From positions 1 through 64,000 of the forward strand of contig NZ_JAYGHW010000095.1 in NCBI RefSeq assembly GCF_034932185.1: 64,000 bases of DNA, in the 5' to 3' direction. Each line of letters opens with the position of its first letter. Position 1 is the first letter of the stretch. The DNA is from Spirulina sp034932185 (GTDB taxonomy: Bacteria > Cyanobacteriota > Cyanobacteriia > Cyanobacteriales > Spirulinaceae). A model generated the notes under the pieces. The model made no database searches. It was not told the origin of the DNA and was given only the letters and a program-made list of their open reading frames with translations. This document shows, piece by piece, positions 54,768 to 61,314 of this stretch. A program made the translations under genes and the position numbers.

Positions 54768-55445
54768 TTAGGGCTTGAAGCGTTGTCGTAGGGGTTCGTA
54801 AATGAGGGGGGCGATCGCCAGCAAACTCAGCAGGAACACGGCGAGGAAAAAGGGCTTCATCTGGCCCGTGGCTAGGGCGGTTTTGCCAGCGGCTCCCAAG
54901 CTGGCATACAAGATCGTACCGGGTAAAATCCCTACCGCCGTACCGATGGCATAGGGCTTTAAAGCAATGGGGGTGAGGCCAAAGAGAAAATTAACGATCG
55001 TAAAGGGGGAAATGGGAAAAAAGCGCACCGCCAACACGAAGGAGAGGGGCCGTTGCTCTACGGAACGACGGAACCAATGGAGACGTTTGTGCTGACCAAA
55101 ACGACGTTCTGCCCAACTATGGCCATAGTAGCGGGCGAGGGAAAAGGCGGCGATCGCCCCCAGGGTTCCCCCCACCACCGACAGCACCGTCCCCCAAGCC
55201 GCTCCAAATACCAATCCCCCCGTCACCGCCAACACTGTGCCGGGAATGCCCATCACCGTTAACGTCACATGGGCCGCCAAAAAAGCCCCCATGCCCCCCT
55301 CTTCAATGAGATGAACCCACCGTTGATGATCCGTCAGCCAAGGGCGCAAGGGAGAACCCCAGAAGGTGATCAACCCCATGGCCATGACTATCAACCCGAT
55401 CCATTTCCACCGCCTTGGCGATCGCCCCATGCTCTCTATCCTCAA
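54768..55445 (-). CDS. TVP38/TMEM64 family membrane protein
   Basis: 225 residues with five or six hydrophobic helices. It contains the VTGGLVFGAAWGTVLSVVGG segment (about 73-92) and the VLAVRFFPISPFTIVNFLFG motif, characteristic of the TVP38 branch of the DedA/VTT superfamily, likely lipid scramblases. It is the second VTT-type protein in the window after the 52328 gene. It is divergent from rpsP with 172 bp between them. Confidence 0.9.
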   Translation of the reverse strand: MRIESMGRSPRRWKWIGLIVMAMGLITFWGSPLRPWLTDHQRWVHLIEEGGMGAFLAAHVTLTVMGIPGTVLAVTGGLVFGAAWGTVLSVVGGTLGAIAAFSLARYYGHSWAERRFGQHKRLHWFRRSVEQRPLSFVLAVRFFPISPFTIVNFLFGLTPIALKPYAIGTAVGILPGTILYASLGAAGKTALATGQMKPFFLAVFLLSLLAIAPLIYEPLRQRFKP

Positions 55446-55617
55446 AAATCACGATAACCCCAATCCTTCTAGCCACCGATGGAATCCCCCCTGTTGTAGC
55501 GAAACAGGGCCCCTGGATCAACACAGCCCCCGATCTTGTCCCTGTGAGTTTTCTTTTCCGGGCAAAATCCCGTACAATCGTAAGGCAAAACTGTTTATAC
55601 AAACTCATTACCCTGCA

Positions 55618-55869
55618 ATGATCAAGATTCGACTGAAGCGGTACGGCAAGAAACGGGAAGTCAGCTATCGGATTGTGGCCATGGACAGCCGCGTCCGCCG
55701 GGATGGCCGCCCCCTGGAAGAGTTGGGCTTTTATAACCCCCGCACCGATGAAACTCGTTTGAATGTGCCGGCGATCGTGGAGCGCCTCAAGCAAGGGGCC
55801 CAACCCACGGAAACCGTCCGTGACATTCTCACCAAGGCTCAGGTGTTTGAACAATTAAAAACCGCATAA
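55618..55869 (+). CDS. rpsP: Ribosomal protein bS16
   Basis: 83 residues from ATG 55618. It begins IKIRLKRYGKKREVSYRIVA and contains MDSRVRRDGRPLEELGFYNP, the standard S16 sequence. It is part of the 30S body. Its stop overlaps the KH-domain gene start (TAATG), so the two genes are coupled. The upstream extension to 55366 is not conserved. The promoter is probably around 55565-55600 (TACAATCG, TTTATACAAAC). Confidence 0.97.
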   Translation: MIKIRLKRYGKKREVSYRIVAMDSRVRRDGRPLEELGFYNPRTDETRLNVPAIVERLKQGAQPTETVRDILTKAQVFEQLKTA

Positions 55870-56273
55870 TGACGGATCGGCTCACAACAGAATTACCAGA
55901 TTATGCGGCATTGGTGGAGTTTCTGATTGCTCCCCTCCTGGATAGCCCCGATACCCTACGGATTAACTGTGAATATGTCCGGGGCAAAACGGCGGTGTTG
56001 GTGAGGGTTGCCTTTGGAGAAGCGGATCAGGGTCGGGTGCTGGGACGGGGCGGCCGGAATATCGAAGCGGTGCGCACGGTTTTAACGGCAACCGCTGAAA
56101 ATGCTGGTCAAACGGCTCGCCTGGAGGTGTTTGGCAGTCCCCGACCGGAAAGGGAAGACCGAGACCATCACCATCGCCCCGATGGAAATTCACCAGATCG
56201 CGAAATCCAGGTTAAACGGCCCTTAACGGAGCGGCCCACCAAACCTCGCCGCCTCGATGCCGAATCACAATGA
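55869..56273 (+). CDS. KH-domain RNA-binding protein (KhpA-like)
   Basis: 134 residues. The KH core contains the GxxG loop in QGRVLGRGGRNIEAVRTVL (about 58-76). The C-terminal ~40 residues are charged and unstructured (HHHRPDGNSPDREIQ…). It sits directly after rpsP, a common bacterial pairing with a gene for ribosome maturation or small-RNA binding. Its stop overlaps phoH by 4 bp (ATGA). Confidence 0.9.
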   Translation: MTDRLTTELPDYAALVEFLIAPLLDSPDTLRINCEYVRGKTAVLVRVAFGEADQGRVLGRGGRNIEAVRTVLTATAENAGQTARLEVFGSPRPEREDRDHHHRPDGNSPDREIQVKRPLTERPTKPRRLDAESQ

Positions 56274-57226
56274 GCGAGATGATTTCGTTCCCCAGTCCTG
56301 AAAGTGCGATCGCCTTTGCTGGGATTGGGGAAAGCCATTTAAAACTCTTGGCCCGCCATACCGGGGTGAACTTGGTGTTGCGGGGTCAGGATTTGGTGAT
56401 GACGGGGCAACCGAAGGCGATCGCCCGTTGTGCGGCGGTGGTGCGATCGCTCCAACCCCTGTGGGAAACGGGCCAAACCCTAGGGGAGCCGGATATTCTC
56501 ACCGCCTTCCACGCCGTCGATACGGGCCGCGAGGAAGACTATCAAGATTTACAAAAAAATATCCTCGCCACCACCCGGCGAGGGATTCCCATTCGTGCGA
56601 AAACCTTTCGTCAGCGGCAATATATCCAAGCGATCCGCAGTCATGATGTGGTGTTTTGCATCGGCCCGGCGGGAACGGGCAAAACCTTTCTCGCTGCCGT
56701 GTTAGCGGTGCAAGCTCTCCTCAAGGATGAATGTGAGCGAATTATCCTCACCCGGCCCGCTGTGGAAGCGGGGGAACGGTTGGGGTTTTTACCGGGGGAT
56801 TTGCAACAAAAGGTAGACCCGTTTTTACGTCCCCTTTATGATGCCCTGTATGAATTTATCGATCCCGAAAAGATCCCCGATCTGATGGAGCGGGGCAAAA
56901 TCGAAGTGGCTCCCCTGGCCTATATGCGGGGGCGGACGCTCAAAAATGCCTTTGTCATTGTCGATGAGGCCCAAAACACCACCCCCGCCCAGTTGAAAAT
57001 GGTGTTAACCCGTTTGGGGCAAAGTTCGCGCATGGTGGTGACGGGGGATGTTACCCAAACCGACCTCCCCCAACAACAGGATTCCGGTTTAGTCGTGGCC
57101 CAAAGGATTTTAAAATCTGTAGAAGGCATTGCCTTTTGCCAACTCTCAGCAGCGGACGTGGTGCGTCATCCTTTGGTGCAGCGCATTGTCGCCGCCTATG
57201 AACAGCACGAAACCCGTGGGAAATAA
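56270..57226 (+). CDS. phoH: PhoH family ATPase
   Basis: 318 residues. An N-terminal KH-like region (about 1-110) precedes the ATPase: Walker A is CIGPAGTGKTFLAAVLA (about 129-145), Walker B is NAFVIVDEAQNTTPAQLK, and MVVTGDVTQTDLPQQQDSG is a helicase-like motif. PhoH proteins are RNA-linked ATPases, sometimes phosphate-regulated. It follows the KH gene and precedes a methyltransferase, all overlapping by 1-4 bp. Confidence 0.93.
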   Translation: MSEMISFPSPESAIAFAGIGESHLKLLARHTGVNLVLRGQDLVMTGQPKAIARCAAVVRSLQPLWETGQTLGEPDILTAFHAVDTGREEDYQDLQKNILATTRRGIPIRAKTFRQRQYIQAIRSHDVVFCIGPAGTGKTFLAAVLAVQALLKDECERIILTRPAVEAGERLGFLPGDLQQKVDPFLRPLYDALYEFIDPEKIPDLMERGKIEVAPLAYMRGRTLKNAFVIVDEAQNTTPAQLKMVLTRLGQSSRMVVTGDVTQTDLPQQQDSGLVVAQRILKSVEGIAFCQLSAADVVRHPLVQRIVAAYEQHETRGK

Positions 57227-58077
57227 TGCGTAAACTCTTGGCGGCCTTGAAGTTAAAGTTAGTTCTCCTCAATCAGGTCTGGATGGGGCGATTGCTTCAA
57301 AAAATGCTGGGGCCTCATGTCACTGCCTTAGTGGTTAAAACTGAGAATGGCCAGTTTGCCATTGCCCCAGATGACTATGAGATTGGCAAAGCGTTGCGGA
57401 AAAAAGGGCGATACGGTCAAACCGAAGTTGAAACCCTCAAACCTTATTTAATGCCCCAAAGCCGAGTCTTAATCGTTGGCGCTCATATTGGCACATTGGT
57501 TATCCCCATTGCCCATCAGGTGGCTGAGGTGGTGGCTGTTGAGGCAAATCCCGCGACCTATGGTTTATTGACGATGAATCTGGCTTTAAATCACATCACC
57601 AATTGCCAGGCGATTAATATCGCTGCTAGTAATCAGACAGAAACTTTGGAATTCTTAATCAACCGCGCTAATTCCGGCGGGACAAAACGGGTTCCTCAAT
57701 TGAAGAAATTTATCTACTATTACGATCAGCCTGAAATTCAACGGATTCCAGCAGTGAGTTTGGATGAATATTTGGCAGATCAAGCTTTTGATGTGATTTT
57801 AATGGACATTGAGGGATCGGAGTATTTTGCGCTGTTGGGAATGCAACGGTTACTCAGTCATGCTCAGGCGTTGATGGTGGAGTTTTTACCCCACCATTTA
57901 ACCAATGTCAGTGGGGTGACGGTGGCGGAGTTTGTGGGGGCGATCGCTCCCCATTTTTCCCACCTCACGATTCCCTCCCAGGGAATCGTGTTAGAGCAAA
58001 GGGATTTTATCCCCCACCTGGAGGCAATGGTAATCGCTCAACAGGGTGATGATGGCATCCTGTTTAGGAAGGATTAA
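57226..58077 (+). CDS. FkbM family methyltransferase
   Basis: 283 residues. The SAM site is RVLIVGAHIGTLVIPIAHQ (about 81-99), then VVAVEANPATYGLLTMNLAL, and later FDVILMDIEGSEYFALLGMQ, as in FkbM enzymes that methylate sugars, lipids or polyketides. It overlaps phoH by one base. The substrate is unknown. Its 3' end overlaps the convergent 58074 gene by 4 bp. Confidence 0.85.
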   Translation: MRKLLAALKLKLVLLNQVWMGRLLQKMLGPHVTALVVKTENGQFAIAPDDYEIGKALRKKGRYGQTEVETLKPYLMPQSRVLIVGAHIGTLVIPIAHQVAEVVAVEANPATYGLLTMNLALNHITNCQAINIAASNQTETLEFLINRANSGGTKRVPQLKKFIYYYDQPEIQRIPAVSLDEYLADQAFDVILMDIEGSEYFALLGMQRLLSHAQALMVEFLPHHLTNVSGVTVAEFVGAIAPHFSHLTIPSQGIVLEQRDFIPHLEAMVIAQQGDDGILFRKD

Positions 58078-58604
58078 GCCAATTGTCGCTGGGCCAGTTG
58101 GGCCTGGGCAAAGGCGCGGACTTGGGGATCATTGTCGTTTTCGGCGCGATCGCCTACAAATTCCCAGGTTTGGGGTACATCGGCATATTGCTCAATCATC
58201 ACCGTAAGGGCGCAAAGGCGGGGATTCACTTCATCGGGGGTTTGACGACGGAAGCGATCGGCAAAGGCACATTTAGAAAGAATTTCATAAACATTAAAGG
58301 CATCCCGCCAACCGCGCACCAGTTCTTGCACCGCTAAGGCGCGAATGATCGGGTTTTGGGCATATTGGGCGTAGGTTTTAAACCAATTGAGGGTTTCCAC
58401 CTCGTCTTTACCGTAGTGAGCCAAGGCGCGAATGGCCACCGACAACACCCCCGGATCGCTTTCCGCTTTAATCCAATCCTTGAGATCTTCTAAAAATGTG
58501 GGTTGTGAAGTGAGGTGAGGGAGGGCAGTTTGCAGGGCGATCGCCCGTTCACGGGGGGGGGCAATCGCTTGCAGTGTGGCGAGGGTTGGGGAAGAGATAG
58601 ACAT
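58074..58604 (-). CDS. HEAT-repeat-like protein
   Basis: 176 residues from ATG 58604. The sequence is all helical with HEAT-like units (SVAIRALAHYGKDEVETLNW; PIIRALAVQELVRGWRDAF). The C-terminal DNDPQVRAFAQAQLAQ resembles another unit. Such proteins often bind other proteins or nucleic acid, and cyanobacterial relatives include bilin-lyase-type folds, but I see no lyase signature. An upstream start would add 31 residues and is less likely. Confidence 0.7.
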   Translation of the reverse strand: MSISSPTLATLQAIAPPRERAIALQTALPHLTSQPTFLEDLKDWIKAESDPGVLSVAIRALAHYGKDEVETLNWFKTYAQYAQNPIIRALAVQELVRGWRDAFNVYEILSKCAFADRFRRQTPDEVNPRLCALTVMIEQYADVPQTWEFVGDRAENDNDPQVRAFAQAQLAQRQLA

Positions 58605-58706
58605 TGTTTGTAGATACCAAGAGGGAGCCGCTGGCCTTGGAGCAAACCCTGCTCCATTGAGCAACATTTTAAAGGCAAACTTCCACAAGCCACTCAATAC
58701 CCTGTC

Positions 58707-58728
58707 GGGGCGAAAAATTTTTCGCCCC
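58707..58728. repeat. GGGGCGAAAAATTTTTCGCCCC palindrome
   Basis: A perfect 22-bp palindrome in the small gap between the HEAT-like gene and the next minus-strand gene. Confidence 0.75.
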
Positions 58729-58738
58729 CTTGCCCGGC

Positions 58739-59020
58739 TTAACCGCCGTAGTAGAACAAAATTTCTTTCTCTTTGAGCGGGGGGAATTCCGCATCCAGAA
58801 GACGCTGATTCAGTTCCGCCTGAGAAAGGTGTTTCGCCCCAATGCGGACAATGCGCGATCGCATCGTATTGGTCACGCCGCTGCGTTGGCGATCGCCCTC
58901 CAGCGCCATCACATCTTGATAAAGCTTTAATTTGGCGGCAGGGATAGGGCTACCGTCGAGGTCGAGGCCCTGGGCAATGGCAACATCGACAGCATCTGCG
59001 CCCGTGGTTTGATCGGCCAT
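58739..59020 (-). CDS. DUF4090-like cyanobacterial protein
   Basis: 93 residues from ATG 59020. The motif GLDLDGSPIPAAKLKLYQDV, then NTMRSRIVRIGAKHLSQ and the end KEKEILFYYGG match a short cyanobacterial family I know as DUF4090 (from memory). No function is assigned. It is probably co-oriented with map downstream of it. Confidence 0.65.
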   Translation of the reverse strand: MADQTTGADAVDVAIAQGLDLDGSPIPAAKLKLYQDVMALEGDRQRSGVTNTMRSRIVRIGAKHLSQAELNQRLLDAEFPPLKEKEILFYYGG

Positions 59021-59073
59021 GGTGAATGATTTAAAAATGAGAGAACTTCGCCATTGTCCCATTGCAACGGGCT

Positions 59074-59901
59074 TTAAACCAAATTGCGATCGGTGAGGAT
59101 TTCGTAGCCCGTGGCGGTGACTAACACCGTATGTTCAAACTGAGCCGAAAGGCGGCGATCAGCCGTAACCACCATCCAGCGATCGCGCAATGTCCGCGTC
59201 ACCTTTGACCCCGCATTGATAATTGGCTCAATGGCCAACGTCATCCCCGCTTTAAGCGTCACCTTCGGAAGATCCGGCGTGCGGGTATGAAACACCGCTG
59301 GCGGTTCATGCAAATTGCGCCCCACCCCATGGCCGGTAAAATCATCCACAACGCTATAGCCGTGGGGGGTGACAAAATCCTCAATGGCGGCGGCAATATC
59401 AAAAAGGGAATTCCCCGGCTTCATCTGCTCAATGCCTTGGTATAACGCCGCTTCCGCCACCTTCATTAACTGGGCAGCATCGGGTTTTATCCTACCAATG
59501 GCGATCGTGATACAGGAATCGCCATGATAACCGTCCTTAAACGCCCCCGTATCCACCTTGAGCAGATCCCCCTCCCGTAATATCACCTTTTTATGGGGAA
59601 TCCCATGCACCACCTCATGGTTTAAACAGGCACAGATCGAAGCCGGAAAACCGTGATACCCCTTAAAACTAGGCGTTGCCCCCTCCGCCCGAATCCGCTC
59701 CTCGGCGTAGGCATCGAGATCGGCGGTACTCATTCCCGGCCGAGCCAAAGCAGCAATTTCCTTCAACACCGTGGCGACAATCCGCCCGGATTCCCGCATC
59801 CGCTCCACCTCTAACGCTGATTTCAATTCAATTCCGCGACGGCTACGGCCCATCGGGGGCAAGGCGGAACGCGAGGCAAAGAGTTGGGTCAAGAAGTTCA
59901 T
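59074..59901 (-). CDS. map: Methionine aminopeptidase type I
   Basis: 275 residues from ATG 59901. The metal ligands are in order: the two Asp of DTGAFKDGYHGDS (about 131-143), His of GHGVGRNLHEPP, Glu of LAIEPIINAG and Glu of FEHTVLVT. It removes the initiator Met. An N-terminal extension of about 25 residues (NFLTQLFASRSALPPMGRSR) precedes the core. A longer start at 59949 is possible but less conserved. Confidence 0.95.
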   Translation of the reverse strand: MNFLTQLFASRSALPPMGRSRRGIELKSALEVERMRESGRIVATVLKEIAALARPGMSTADLDAYAEERIRAEGATPSFKGYHGFPASICACLNHEVVHGIPHKKVILREGDLLKVDTGAFKDGYHGDSCITIAIGRIKPDAAQLMKVAEAALYQGIEQMKPGNSLFDIAAAIEDFVTPHGYSVVDDFTGHGVGRNLHEPPAVFHTRTPDLPKVTLKAGMTLAIEPIINAGSKVTRTLRDRWMVVTADRRLSAQFEHTVLVTATGYEILTDRNLV

Positions 59902-60017
59902 CACCAATGGGGAAACACTGCCTTTTAGTGTATAGCAATCCTTGATCATTCCTGAAAGCTGTCACGTCATGGGGGCTGCGTTGTCCATTGAGACCAGTGA
60001 GATGGAGCGCAAATCTT

Positions 60018-60040
60018 GGGGCGAAAACTTTTTCGCCCCT
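60018..60040. repeat. GGGGCGAAAACTTTTTCGCCCC palindrome
   Basis: One mismatch-bearing copy of the dispersed palindrome lies in the gap between map and the 60120 gene. Confidence 0.7.
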
Positions 60041-60119
60041 ACCGTGATCAAGATTATCCATTACCAAAAATTCCCCGACTTTTTGTTATTGTGATGGCAA
60101 TTCATTCCATCCCTTGGCT

Positions 60120-61241
60120 ATGACCGTTGAAATTATTCCTGTCACAACACCAGAACAGTTGCGAGAATTTCTTGCTGTGCCGCTGCGGGTTTATCGCGAT
60201 GATCCCCATTGGGTGCAACCGTTACGCAGTAGCATTGAAAAACAATTGAGTTCTGACAATAACTTTCGCACCTATGGGGATTTACAACCCTTGATCGCCC
60301 GCCAAAATGGCCAAGCCGTGGGGCGGATTGTGGCGACGGTGAATCAGCGTTTAATTGAGCGCAGTGGTCAGGCTTTGGGGATTTTTGGTTTCTTTGAGGT
60401 GATTCCTGATTTAGCGGTGGCTTCGGCGTTGTTTGATGGGGCGATCGCCTGGCTCCAGGAAAAAGGGATGACCCTTGTGCGCGGCCCCATTGATCTTTCC
60501 ACCCATAACAATTGTCTCTGTTTAGCCGATGGCTTTGAGGATACGCCCCACATCCTCACCCCCTACAATCCCCCCTACTACGCCGATTTTTTGACGAAAT
60601 TAGGCTGGGAACGGGTGAAAAATGCCTATGCTTATCAGATGGATCTGAGTATTCCCCTCAATGATCGCTTTGAACGGGCCTATAAGATTGCGATTAAATC
60701 GGGGATTACGTTTCGCAATTTACACACCAAAGGGGAAGCTTTCGAGCAGGATTGCCAAACCCTCTATCAACTATTTACCACCAATTTTGCCAATAACTGG
60801 AGTTCTAGCGCCCGCACTTGGGAGGAGTTTCGCGCTGAAGCGGAAGATTTAAAAACCTTGGTTGATCCGGATATTTTCCCCGTTGCTGAAGATCAGGGCA
60901 AAATGATTGGTTTTTGTATGGCGTTGCCGGATTACAATATTGCGTTAAAGCAGGTTAATGGCCGTTTAGATTGGTGCGGTCTGGTGAAATTTCTCTGGTT
61001 TCGTCGCCAAATCAATCGCGCCCGTGTGATTGCGATTACGGCTCTTCCGGAATATCGCCGTAAAGCTGTGCCTTTAGCATTAGTCCACCTCCTGATGAAG
61101 CAGGGAACCCAACCGGGCAAACCCTATCAAACCGCTGAACATTCCTTTGTCTGGGAAGATAACACGCCATCCCGCCATTTAATTGAGGCGACGGGCAGCA
61201 GGATTTCTAAAACCTATTGTATGTTTGAGAAAGGGATTTAA
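60120..61241 (+). CDS. GNAT-like hypothetical protein
   Basis: 373 residues from ATG 60120. The N-terminal ~180 residues read like the YghO-like uncharacterised GNAT relatives (FLAVPLRVYRDDPHWVQPL; FGFFEVIPDLAVASALFDGA; VRGPIDLSTHNNCLCLADGF; PYNPPYYADFLTKLGWERV). The C-terminal part looks like a second, GNAT-like half (GKMIGFCMALPDYNIALKQV; RVIAITALPEYRRKAVPLAL). The acyl acceptor is unknown. Confidence 0.8.
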   Translation: MTVEIIPVTTPEQLREFLAVPLRVYRDDPHWVQPLRSSIEKQLSSDNNFRTYGDLQPLIARQNGQAVGRIVATVNQRLIERSGQALGIFGFFEVIPDLAVASALFDGAIAWLQEKGMTLVRGPIDLSTHNNCLCLADGFEDTPHILTPYNPPYYADFLTKLGWERVKNAYAYQMDLSIPLNDRFERAYKIAIKSGITFRNLHTKGEAFEQDCQTLYQLFTTNFANNWSSSARTWEEFRAEAEDLKTLVDPDIFPVAEDQGKMIGFCMALPDYNIALKQVNGRLDWCGLVKFLWFRRQINRARVIAITALPEYRRKAVPLALVHLLMKQGTQPGKPYQTAEHSFVWEDNTPSRHLIEATGSRISKTYCMFEKGI

Positions 61242-61314
61242 CAGCGATTGAACAGTGTGCATCGGGTGGACAAAATAGAAAAAACAACCGAGTACAAAAG
61301 ACAACTAAAAAGTC

